Positions 37,234 to 45,265 of a DNA stretch of 64,000 bases are shown piece by piece; the stretch's first letter is position 1, and every line of letters begins with the position of its first letter. The DNA is from a virus, in IMG/VR virus record IMGVR_UViG_3300031784_000026, positions 1-64,000 of that record, one strand, 5' to 3'. The notes under the pieces are model-generated. The model saw only the letters and a program-made list of their open reading frames with translations, did no database searches and was not told where the DNA came from. A program made the position numbers and the translations under genes.

Positions 37234-37680
37234 ATGATGTACTACGATCCAAAACAAATGGAGCCCATTGATGATATGGTTTACTCCATTGAACCTGATG
37301 CAGAAACTATTCTTAAGAAAGCTATAGACATTTACAAGGAACAATTCCTTACGGTTAAGGAACAAGAAAAAACAATTCGCGTTCTCAAGGCAACGATTGA
37401 TTTCATAACCAATGAAACCGTAATTTTGAGAAGGAAATACAAGTCCCTTATGGGGGAAAAGGTAGAAACCTTCGAGAAGTCAATTGAAGAGCTTGAGCTT
37501 AGCACTCGTGTTTACAATGTTTTTTTGAACATGAATGTTAAGACTTTAGGAGATGTGTACGTTCTTAAGAAGAGCGAACTTTTACGGCAACCAAACTTTG
37601 GCGTAACGTCTCTTAGGGAAGTGAAAGAACTCATGAAGTTGCATGGGCTAACCGATTGGGGATACGAGGAACAACGGTAA
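37234..37680 (+). CDS. RNA polymerase alpha C-terminal-domain-like protein
   Basis: A 148-residue protein. Residues 22-80 are helical. Residues 84-139 (IEELELSTRVYNVFLNMNV, LGDVYVLKKSELLRQPNFG, SLREVKELMKLHGL) align without gaps to the bacterial alpha CTD. The DNA-contact positions are largely kept: Arg92, Asn95, Gly123, Ser126 and Glu129 correspond to E. coli R265, N268, G296, S299 and E302, while K298 becomes Thr125. It may bind UP-like DNA or regulators in place of host alpha. Inference from sequence pattern only. Confidence 0.7.
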   Translation: MMYYDPKQMEPIDDMVYSIEPDAETILKKAIDIYKEQFLTVKEQEKTIRVLKATIDFITNETVILRRKYKSLMGEKVETFEKSIEELELSTRVYNVFLNMNVKTLGDVYVLKKSELLRQPNFGVTSLREVKELMKLHGLTDWGYEEQR

Positions 37681-38141
37681 TGTGGTACGAGTTTCATCAA
37701 AACAATAGTGGTGGATCTTTCTACATTGACGGGTACAAAGGCATTGGTCCTAACGTATGGATCGAGGCCGACTCTGAAGAAGCCGCAAATGATATAGCCG
37801 AGGGCATTGGTATATACTTTGACGGCGTCGAGAAAGAGCGTGACTGCTCGTGTTGCGGGGACCGGTGGTATCCCGCAAGCCACGGTCAAGAAGCTCCGAT
37901 CATAGACACCATGTACAACTTTTTTCACCACCCAAATGTCTACCTTCACGGCAAGAATGGTGAAGTTGTGACGGTGACAGATGTAACGCTTATTGGGGTG
38001 TTGACAGATGTTGACATCCCTCTACGCCAAGACCTGTTCTGTTTTGTTACCGATGGCAGTGAAGAGATGCTGAAGGTTTGGAAGTACAAGCACACATTGT
38101 ACGGGGAAACTATTCACAACTTTTTAATTGGACCTGAATAG
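37680..38141 (+). CDS. Conserved phage protein with CxxC pair
   Basis: A 153-residue protein, MWYEFHQNNSGGSFYIDGYK, then GPNVWIEADSEEAANDIAEGIGIYFDGVE and CSCCGDRWYPAS. This layout (YEF-QNNSGG-F--d---g----V-IEA---EEA---a---GiYFdG---g-DC-CCGDRW) is well conserved in phages, with no known function. The CxCC could bind metal. TAATG junction with the previous gene. Confidence 0.7.
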   Translation: MWYEFHQNNSGGSFYIDGYKGIGPNVWIEADSEEAANDIAEGIGIYFDGVEKERDCSCCGDRWYPASHGQEAPIIDTMYNFFHHPNVYLHGKNGEVVTVTDVTLIGVLTDVDIPLRQDLFCFVTDGSEEMLKVWKYKHTLYGETIHNFLIGPE

Positions 38142-38201
38142 GTCAGTTGACAAAGGGCAGAGGACACCTTACCGTCCTCAACCCATACGGAGAAGAAAGC
38201 C

Positions 38202-38540
38202 GTGACGGTTTATATTACGCAAGAAGTTAGGGGGAGAGATCTCTCTGATGCTTTAAGTTTCGGTGAGCTAGATGTTCTGATTCCTGCCAAGGATCAGATT
38301 GCTTTGTCTGCCGCGCCAACGGTACGGCGTATGCTGAGGAAGCTCTCTAAGTTTACCGATAAGGACTATCTAGTCCTGTCTGGTGATCCGGTTTGCATTG
38401 GCATCGCTTGTGCCATTGCCGCCTCCTCCAACAATGGAAAATTCCAAGTGTTGAAGTGGGATCGATTGGATCAAATGTACTACCCGATACAGGTCAATCT
38501 CTTTGGAAAGGAGAAAGAAAGTGGATCTGTCAGTTCTTGA
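38202..38540 (+). CDS. Conserved phage protein, SGDPVxIGIA type
   Basis: A 112-residue protein with GTG start after GGAGAAGAAAG. It has LDVLIPAKDQIALSAAPTVRRMLRKLSKFTDKDYLVLSGDPVCIGIACAIAA and VLKWDRLDQMYYPIQVNLF. The block DYL-LSGDP--IG-A-A-A----G----LKWDR----YYPI is widely conserved in phages, often next to replication genes. No activity known. Confidence 0.7.
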   Translation: MTVYITQEVRGRDLSDALSFGELDVLIPAKDQIALSAAPTVRRMLRKLSKFTDKDYLVLSGDPVCIGIACAIAASSNNGKFQVLKWDRLDQMYYPIQVNLFGKEKESGSVSS

Positions 38541-39081
38541 GGCGGCGGCTGCTGAAGTCGCGAAGATTGAAGAGGAAGGACTCTCGCGGGTTTCTTCCTT
38601 GGTCAAGAAACAAATGACACTCGAGAAGCGTGTCGTTGATATTGAAGAAGAACTTTCACGCACGAAGGAGGATCTCCGTCGCGTGCAAGAAGAAGAATTG
38701 CCTTCTGCTCTAGCCGAGCATGGGCTGAAGTCATTGCAGATGGAAGACGGAAGCGTTGTTACCGTTGATCCATTCTATGGTGCATCGATCCCCAAGGATC
38801 GTACCGTCGAAGCCTTTCACTGGCTTCGCGATCACGGCTTTGGGGATATCGTGAAGAACACAGTCTCGGCCTCGTTTGGTCGCGGTCGTGATGATGAGGC
38901 ACAGGCTCTGCTCAACAGTCTTGAACAGCAGGGAATGGATGTGTCGCAGAAGCAATGGGTTGAACCCATGACACTCAAGGCTTTTGCAAAGGAGCAGATT
39001 GAAAAGGGGTCTGCTCTTCCAAGTGATTTGTTTGGTGTTTATGTGGGCCAGAAAGCCCGTGTCCGGAAAGGAAAGAAGTAA
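38521..39081 (+). CDS. Coiled-coil replication-region protein
   Basis: A 186-residue protein starting at GTG 38521, with GGAAAGGAG upstream. Residues 1-70 form a charged coil (VDLSVLEAAAAEVAKIEEEG; EEELSRTKEDLRRVQEEELP). A globular part with EHGLKSLQMEDGSVVTVDPFYGASIPKDR and a conserved end LPSDLFGVYVGQKARVRK follow. The gene precedes an SSB-like gene in many phages. A replication or recombination accessory is inferred from position. Confidence 0.6.
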   Translation: MDLSVLEAAAAEVAKIEEEGLSRVSSLVKKQMTLEKRVVDIEEELSRTKEDLRRVQEEELPSALAEHGLKSLQMEDGSVVTVDPFYGASIPKDRTVEAFHWLRDHGFGDIVKNTVSASFGRGRDDEAQALLNSLEQQGMDVSQKQWVEPMTLKAFAKEQIEKGSALPSDLFGVYVGQKARVRKGKK

Positions 39082-39881
39082 TGACTAAGAATGCTGTAGC
39101 AAAGGTCGAGAAGACCTCACACCTCACCCTTGTTGGTGGTATCGATCTCGAGCAGTTTGCCGGTGGCGGCATGCAAGAGATGAAGGCAGAGGATATGTCG
39201 ATCCCCTTCCTTCGTATCCTCGCGCAGTTGTCACCGCAGGTGAACAAGCGTGATGGTGCTTACGTACAAGGCGCAGAGGCAGGGGACATCTACCACACGG
39301 TAGAGAACCGCGCGTTCAAAGGTGACGAAGGCGTAATCGTTGTGCCCTGCTATCTCTCGCATCGTTATGTTGAGTGGAAGCCTCGTGAAAAGGGCGGCGG
39401 GTACGTTGCCAGCTATCACGCGGAAGATCCGGTCGTGAAGACAACACGTCGCGATGATCGCGGTAATGATGTCCTTCCGAACGGCAACATGCTGGTGAAC
39501 ACATACCAGTACTTTGTTCTTCTGATTACCTCGGATGGTCCACAGCGTTGCATGATTGCCATGTCTTCCTCGCAAGTTACGCGTGCGAAGAAATGGAATA
39601 CTACCATGCAGGCCCAGACTGCTCGTGGTTCAAAGGGATTGTTTACTCTCCCGATGTACACCTACATGTACAAGATGCGTACTGCCCAACAGCAGAATGA
39701 TAAGGGGTCGTGGTACGGTTGGGACATCACAAAGGAAGATCATGTTGATACTGAGACTTTCCAGTTGGCTCACGACTTTATGCTTGCCGTGCGTGCAGGT
39801 GATGTGAAGGTCCGTGAAGACGATGGATCAGAACACGCTGCAAGCTCGAGCTCCACTGCAAGAGAAGACGAAGTTCTTTAA
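39081..39881 (+). CDS. Putative ssDNA-binding/replication accessory protein
   Basis: A 266-residue protein. PFLRILAQLSPQVNKRDGAYVQGAEAGDIYHT, VVPCYLSHRYVEWKPREKGGGYVASY, PNGNMLVNTYQYFVLLI and AMSSSQVTRAKKWNT are conserved blocks of an uncharacterised phage family. The C-terminal 25 residues are disordered and acidic (REDDGSEH...REDEVL), as in single-stranded DNA-binding proteins. Its place before the primase supports replication. No proven function, so the call is tentative. Confidence 0.5.
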   Translation: MTKNAVAKVEKTSHLTLVGGIDLEQFAGGGMQEMKAEDMSIPFLRILAQLSPQVNKRDGAYVQGAEAGDIYHTVENRAFKGDEGVIVVPCYLSHRYVEWKPREKGGGYVASYHAEDPVVKTTRRDDRGNDVLPNGNMLVNTYQYFVLLITSDGPQRCMIAMSSSQVTRAKKWNTTMQAQTARGSKGLFTLPMYTYMYKMRTAQQQNDKGSWYGWDITKEDHVDTETFQLAHDFMLAVRAGDVKVREDDGSEHAASSSSTAREDEVL

Positions 39882-39933
39882 TTGGTGGACAGAGGCACGG
39901 CCTACGGGCCGTGTCCTCCTCGGGGGATGAACC

Positions 39934-41463
39934 GTGGACTTAACAAAAGAATTCTACGATCTCTTTCGTGGTAGCGATATCGCGCACGGAACATTTGAGA
40001 TCAACGCAGAAAGAGTAACAGATGGCAAACGTCAGGGAACAGCCCGCGTTATCCGTGAAGCAACGACTCTTGATCATTGGAGAAGTCATCTCGATGGCAA
40101 GGTTGGCCTTGGGATTATCCCCATCACGAGCGAGAACACTGTACGGTGGTGCGCCATCGACGTTGACGTATACAGTCTCGATCACGCTTCCCTCGCGAGA
40201 AAGCTCAAATCTTTACATATCAAGGGTGTGCTTTGCCGGTCAAAATCTGGAGGTGGACACCTCTACTTTTTTCTGAGTGAAAGCATCCCTGCCGGTGATG
40301 CCATGTCCAAGTGCGGTGCTATCGCCGCCCTGCTTGGTTACGGTAATTGTGAGATCTTTCCGAAGCAGGCGTCGATCCTGCTTGATCGTGGTGACACAGG
40401 CAACTTCTTGAACATGCCGTACTTTGCCAGTGGGCGAAGTACCCGCTTCGGTTTCAACGACGAAGGCACGGGTCTTAGCGCACAAGAGTTTGTAGACTTC
40501 GCCAAGTCTCGCGTGATGACGGCAGATGAATTCTTTGCAATTAAGACACGCGATGAAAGCCAAGACGATACTTTGCCCGAAGGACCGCCGTGTCTTCAGC
40601 ACCTTGCATCGCAAGGTTTCGGAGAAGGTAGTCGCAACAACGCACTGTTCAACCTTGGAGTGTATGCACGGTTGTCTGCCCCTGACGATTGGGAAGAACG
40701 TGTGAAGAAGATGAATGCTAAGATGGTGGTTCCGCCCTTGGATAATAGGGAAGTTGAAGCCATCATTAAACAATTGAAAAAGAAGGACTACTTCTACAAG
40801 TGTGGCGATCAACCGATTGCACCGTTCTGCAACAAAGACATTTGCATGACGCGCAAGTTTGGTGTCGGAGAAGGTAATGCCAACGTCGACATTAGTTCGC
40901 TCACAAAGATCGACGGTGATCCTCCGATCTGGATCCTGACTGTCAATGGGCAAAGGTTAGAGCTCAACACAGACTCGCTCCACTCGCAGACGATGTTTCA
41001 GAAAGCCTGCATCTCACAGATCAATCAGTTCCCTCCGATGGTGAGTGCGCCGGTATGGCAACGGCGAGTTGCGGCATTGCTTGCAAATGCAACCGTTGTT
41101 GAAGTCCCACCGGACACAACGACCAAAGGTGAGTTTGAAGATCTGTTGACGGCGTTTTGTTGTGATCGTGCGCGTGGCAGTGAGAAACAGGAAATCTTGC
41201 AAGGCATTGCTGTCTGGTTGGATGGAAGAATCTTTTTTCAAATCAAAGATCTTAAGAAGCACCTTATTGTTAACGGTTTCACACAGTATACAACCAACAA
41301 GATTGGCCTCGTACTGAAAGAAATTGATGGGGCGTTGAAAGGTTTTTGGAATGTGCGCGGCAAAGGTGTTCACGTTTGGAGCGTTCCTGAAAAACACTTT
41401 GTCGATAGAATGGTTATCAACAAGCGGGAGATCCCGCAGTTCAAAGAAGATCAGGTACTCTAA
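39934..41463 (+). CDS. Archaeo-eukaryotic-type primase
   Basis: A 509-residue protein with GTG start. The AEP core is visible: RWCAIDVDVYS (metal-binding Asp76, Asp78), then CRSKSGGGHLYFFL (Ser105, His109), CEIFPKQA and NFLNMPYF. This is the primase-polymerase fold also used in TOTE-type elements. A C-terminal helical part with FYKCGDQPIAPFCNKDICMTRKFGVG may hold a metal cluster. It should make primers for the family A polymerase encoded downstream. It ends directly on the helicase start. Confidence 0.8.
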   Translation: MDLTKEFYDLFRGSDIAHGTFEINAERVTDGKRQGTARVIREATTLDHWRSHLDGKVGLGIIPITSENTVRWCAIDVDVYSLDHASLARKLKSLHIKGVLCRSKSGGGHLYFFLSESIPAGDAMSKCGAIAALLGYGNCEIFPKQASILLDRGDTGNFLNMPYFASGRSTRFGFNDEGTGLSAQEFVDFAKSRVMTADEFFAIKTRDESQDDTLPEGPPCLQHLASQGFGEGSRNNALFNLGVYARLSAPDDWEERVKKMNAKMVVPPLDNREVEAIIKQLKKKDYFYKCGDQPIAPFCNKDICMTRKFGVGEGNANVDISSLTKIDGDPPIWILTVNGQRLELNTDSLHSQTMFQKACISQINQFPPMVSAPVWQRRVAALLANATVVEVPPDTTTKGEFEDLLTAFCCDRARGSEKQEILQGIAVWLDGRIFFQIKDLKKHLIVNGFTQYTTNKIGLVLKEIDGALKGFWNVRGKGVHVWSVPEKHFVDRMVINKREIPQFKEDQVL

Positions 41464-42971
41464 TGCATATTATTCTCGGGCCCCCGGGCACAGGTAAAAC
41501 AACAAAGCTTTTGTCCTTGGTAGAATATTATCTCGACAAGGGCGTGCCTCCGGATCGCATTGGCTACTTCGCTTTCACTCGTCGTGCCGCGCACGAAGCG
41601 ATCACGCGTGCAAAAGCCAAGTTCAAACTGGAGGCCAGTGCGTTTCCGTTCTTTAAGACATTGCACAGTTTGGCGTTTCGTCAGCTTGGTATTCCATCCA
41701 AGAACCTTATGCAGTATGAGCACTACAACGACATTAGTAAGTGGCTGAAGATCCCAAAGTTTAACCAAAGCTTTGAGATTGAGGATGGTCCTTTTGTAGA
41801 CTTTGGATACGGCGACAAGTTTCTTCAGACAATTAACATGGCTCGCATCTGCCAGACTCCACTGCGGGATCTGTACAATCGGACAGAGGTGTCTCTCTAT
41901 GTCAATTGGTCAGAGCTTGAGTGGGTTGCTCGCTGTGTGAATGAGTACAAGAAGAAGCATCAACTCTTCGACTACACTGATCTGCTCGAGCAGTTTGTCG
42001 CGCAGGAACTTGCTCCCAGACTTGATGTCGCCTTTATCGATGAGGCACAGGATCTGTCTCCTCTACAGTGGCAGATGGCACACCTCATCGAACGCTGTTC
42101 AGAAGAAACATACATTGCCGGTGACGATGACCAAGCCATCTATCGTTGGGCTGGGGCTGACGTGGATTACTTTATCCGCCTTGACGGTGACGTGACAGTA
42201 CTGGATCGAAGCTACCGTATCCCGAGCAGTCACCATGAGATTTCACAGAGTCTGATTAACCGCATCAACTCACGCCGCCCTAAAGTTTTTGAGCCTCGTC
42301 CAGAGCGTGGCGTTGTGCAGTGGCACTCAGACAGCATGAGTGTCGATCTCTCAGAAGGATCGTGGCTTCTGCTTGGTCGCACCAAGAACATGATCCGAGG
42401 TTTGGAAGAGCAGGTCAAAACAAAAGGTCACCTCTATACGACACGTCTTGGTGGGTCTGACAAGAACGACATCACCTCTGCGATTGAGATCTGGGAACGT
42501 CTGCGTAGTGGTGGCGAAGCAACCGTTGAAGAGGTTCGTCTTGCATATAAGTTCATGGACAAAGATCAGGTGACACACGGCTTTAAAACGATGCCGAATG
42601 CTGACGAAGACAGGCCCTATAAAATTCAAGATCTTGTGCAAGACTTTGGATTGAAGCACCAAGATCCTTGGAACATTGGATTGAAGCGCATCCCTGAAGA
42701 GACTCGGGTATATTTTGAGGCGTGCGAGAAGAAGGGTGAGAACGTAGGAAGCAAGCCCCGCATCCATATCTCCACCATTCATGGGGCAAAAGGTGCGGAA
42801 GCAGACAACGTCTTGTTGCTTACAGACTTTAACTACCCCAATGAAAGACGCCTTCGTTACAACCCACATCTTATGGACGACGAGAAGCGCGTGTTCTATG
42901 TTGGCCTTACTCGAGCCAAAGAACAGCTTCACCTGATTCATCCAACGAACACACAAGGATTTAGGATATGA
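41463..42971 (+). CDS. UvrD/Rep-like superfamily 1 DNA helicase
   Basis: A 502-residue protein. Walker A GPPGTGKTT (6-14), FAFTRRAAHEA (Ia), VAFIDEAQDLSPLQW (II, Asp193-Asp197), YIAGDDDQAIYRWAG (III), STIHGAKGAEADNVLLLTD (V) and VFYVGLTRAKEQLHL (VI) are all present. It is short for UvrD (about 720) and closer to phage 1A helicases. It should unwind DNA 3' to 5' during replication or recombination. It overlaps primase and the next gene. Confidence 0.85.
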   Translation: MHIILGPPGTGKTTKLLSLVEYYLDKGVPPDRIGYFAFTRRAAHEAITRAKAKFKLEASAFPFFKTLHSLAFRQLGIPSKNLMQYEHYNDISKWLKIPKFNQSFEIEDGPFVDFGYGDKFLQTINMARICQTPLRDLYNRTEVSLYVNWSELEWVARCVNEYKKKHQLFDYTDLLEQFVAQELAPRLDVAFIDEAQDLSPLQWQMAHLIERCSEETYIAGDDDQAIYRWAGADVDYFIRLDGDVTVLDRSYRIPSSHHEISQSLINRINSRRPKVFEPRPERGVVQWHSDSMSVDLSEGSWLLLGRTKNMIRGLEEQVKTKGHLYTTRLGGSDKNDITSAIEIWERLRSGGEATVEEVRLAYKFMDKDQVTHGFKTMPNADEDRPYKIQDLVQDFGLKHQDPWNIGLKRIPEETRVYFEACEKKGENVGSKPRIHISTIHGAKGAEADNVLLLTDFNYPNERRLRYNPHLMDDEKRVFYVGLTRAKEQLHLIHPTNTQGFRI

Positions 42972-43231
42972 CCGAAGAAACAACATCCGACCGTGTTCAA
43001 TCCGTTTACACTAGCCTTATCAAGAATATGATTGGGCAGTTGCACGACAGATACACAGATGACGACTACAGCTCGTCAGACGTCATGTTTGATTGTGCGC
43101 TTGTCATGATCAAGGAAGCGGCACAGGTTGCTGTCCTCCTTGGGGTACCGAAAGATACGTATCTAGCTACCTGCGTCGAAGTCTACGACGTTGTTCAGTT
43201 GGCGATGACGGATGTTGTTGGGACAGCATGA
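42968..43231 (+). CDS. Small helical protein between helicase and polymerase
   Basis: An 87-residue acidic helical protein, MTEETTSDRVQSVYTSLIKN, with SSDVMFDCALVMIKEAAQVAVLLGVPKDTYLATCVEVYDV. It overlaps both neighbours. No family recognised; possibly a polymerase or helicase partner by position. Confidence 0.6.
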   Translation: MTEETTSDRVQSVYTSLIKNMIGQLHDRYTDDDYSSSDVMFDCALVMIKEAAQVAVLLGVPKDTYLATCVEVYDVVQLAMTDVVGTA

Positions 43232-43443
43232 TGGAAGTCGTTGCAGTTTGTGAGTGCGGTAAGGTTGAGTTGCAGACCACGATGGATAAGCTGTCCAAGA
43301 AGTGGCCGGTCTGTGACTGCAATCAATTTTTGAAAGTGACTAACGATGTCAATGTTCTTCGTGAAACCACCAGAGACAGAGTGGGTGATGCCGACCGAGA
43401 TTCCGGACTTGAGAGGGGCAAAAGAGTTTTGTATCGACCTTGA
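43228..43443 (+). CDS. Small zinc-finger-like protein overlapping polymerase
   Basis: A 71-residue protein, MMEVVAVCECGKVELQTTMD, with CECG and CDCN pairs (possible zinc site) and a basic tail LERGKRVLYRP. Its last 98 bases overlap the polymerase gene in another frame. The ATG overlaps the upstream stop. Moderate support. Confidence 0.5.
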   Translation: MMEVVAVCECGKVELQTTMDKLSKKWPVCDCNQFLKVTNDVNVLRETTRDRVGDADRDSGLERGKRVLYRP

Positions 43444-45241
43444 AACATATGACCCTAATCTAAAGACAAAGGGCAGTGGATGGCCCACCAAGGACGGGCA
43501 CGTCGTTGGCGTAGCCATCGCTGTTGAAGGTCTGGCGATCTATCTCCCCATTCGTCACGGTAAGGGTGACAATTTCCCACCGAGCATGGTCCTCAACTAC
43601 ATGAAGGATCTCTGCTCAGACCCCGAAGCGCACTACATCTTTCACAACGCACAGTATGACGTGGGTTGGCTGAGAGCAGAGGGTGTCGAGGTAAAGGGAA
43701 CGATCATTGATACAATGATCGCCGCCCCATTACTGGATGAAAACCGCTTCAGTTATGCGCTAAATAGTTTGGGCAAAGACTACCTGTTCGAAACCAAAGA
43801 TGAGCGGATGCTTCGCGATGCGGCGAAGGAGTTTGGTCTTGACCCCAAGGCCGAGCTTCACCTGCTCCCTGCCATGTATGTTGGCAAGTACGCCGAGCAG
43901 GATGCGGCGCTGACTCTCCGCTTGTGGAACCATTTCAAGGGCATGATCCAGAACGATGGTCTTGAGCAGATCTTTGAGGTCGAATCTCAAATCCTTCGGA
44001 TCGCCATCGACATGAGGACTAGAGGGGTCAGGATTGATCTTGAGAAGACAGAGAGTGCCGGTAAGGACCTTGTCGCAAAAGAGCGTGAGATCATTGCCTC
44101 TGTAAAAAAAGAATACGGAATTGATGTAGACATCTGGGCGGCGGCTTCCGTAGCCAAGGGCTTCGACAAGCTTGGGCTTGAGTACAACCGCACGGCAAAG
44201 GGACAGCCCAGCTTTACCAAAGACTTCCTCAAGAACCACGAGCACCCGTTTGCTCAGTCCGTGGTCAAGGCCCGTGAATTGAACAAGGCACACTCGACAT
44301 TTATCGAGACGATCCTCCGCCACCAGAACAATGGTCGCTTGCACCCTGAAATGCATCAGCTCCGCAGTGACGATGGCGGCACGGTGACAGGGCGGTTCAG
44401 CTATTCAAACCCAAACCTTCAGCAGATCCCATCTCGCGATCAAAACATCTCCTCCTTGATCCGGTCGCTCTTTCTTCCGGAGAAGGGTGAGACATGGGGA
44501 TCGTTTGACTACGCATCACAAGAGCCACGCCTTGTCGTGCATTACGCGAAGTCCCTCGACCTTGGCGGGTCAGATGAGTTTGTTCATGCGTTCTTGGATG
44601 ATCCTCGTACAGACTTCCATCAGCTTGCGGCTGATCTCATGGGTGTGTCGCGCAAGGAAGCAAAGACAATCGGCTTGGGTTTGATCTACGGCATGGGCGT
44701 CAACAAGCTTTCGCATCAGCTCGGTGTTGATCTTGACGAGGCCAAGGGCTTGTCCCGCAAGTACCACCAGAACATCCCGTTCCTCAAAGAGCTTGCCGAT
44801 AAATGCTCGGGCAGAGCAAGCCGCCCACCCTATCTAATCCGCACCCTGCTCCATCGCCGGTGCCGCTTCCCAATGTGGGAACCTGTGTCCGTCTCACGGG
44901 ATGAGCCTGTACGTACACCGTACAACCGCGAGAAAGCTGAGCAGACATATGGCCCCAATAACATCAAGGTGGCCTTTGCCTATAAGGCGTTGAACCGTTT
45001 GATCCAAGGCTCTGCCGCCGATCAGACCAAGATGGCAATGGTTGAGTTACACAAGGAAGGTTTGTTGCCCCTCGTTCAAATCCACGACGAGTTGGCAATG
45101 TCTGTTCCCGATAGAGATACCGCCCACAAGGTGCGTGAAATTATGGAGTCATGCGTACGTCTTCACGTACCAAGTGTTGTGGATATGGAATGCGGTCCCA
45201 ACTGGGGATCTTTAAAGGAAGGCTGGTTTGATCCAGAATAA
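43346..45241 (+). CDS. polA: DNA polymerase I family A with 3'-5' exonuclease
   Basis: A 631-residue protein. The proofreading domain has ExoI DLETYD (Asp31, Glu33), HNAQYDVGWL (ExoII) and YAEQDAALTLRLW (ExoIII). The polymerase domain has motif A SFDYASQEPRLVV (Asp388), motif B RKEAKTIGLGLIYG (Arg436) and motif C QIHDELAM (His580-Asp581-Glu582). There is no 5' nuclease domain. It is the replicative enzyme of T7-like design. Phage of this type usually recruit a helicase and primase, here the AEP protein. Confidence 0.9.
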   Translation: MSMFFVKPPETEWVMPTEIPDLRGAKEFCIDLETYDPNLKTKGSGWPTKDGHVVGVAIAVEGLAIYLPIRHGKGDNFPPSMVLNYMKDLCSDPEAHYIFHNAQYDVGWLRAEGVEVKGTIIDTMIAAPLLDENRFSYALNSLGKDYLFETKDERMLRDAAKEFGLDPKAELHLLPAMYVGKYAEQDAALTLRLWNHFKGMIQNDGLEQIFEVESQILRIAIDMRTRGVRIDLEKTESAGKDLVAKEREIIASVKKEYGIDVDIWAAASVAKGFDKLGLEYNRTAKGQPSFTKDFLKNHEHPFAQSVVKARELNKAHSTFIETILRHQNNGRLHPEMHQLRSDDGGTVTGRFSYSNPNLQQIPSRDQNISSLIRSLFLPEKGETWGSFDYASQEPRLVVHYAKSLDLGGSDEFVHAFLDDPRTDFHQLAADLMGVSRKEAKTIGLGLIYGMGVNKLSHQLGVDLDEAKGLSRKYHQNIPFLKELADKCSGRASRPPYLIRTLLHRRCRFPMWEPVSVSRDEPVRTPYNREKAEQTYGPNNIKVAFAYKALNRLIQGSAADQTKMAMVELHKEGLLPLVQIHDELAMSVPDRDTAHKVREIMESCVRLHVPSVVDMECGPNWGSLKEGWFDPE

Positions 45242-45265
45242 TTGTAGCCACAGAAAGGGCAGAAC

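Noticed and set aside
38147-38180. TTGACA plus 17 bases as a promoter before the 38202 gene
   Set aside because: The -10 would be TACCGT, a poor match; TTGACA is part of the dispersed GACAAAGG motif.
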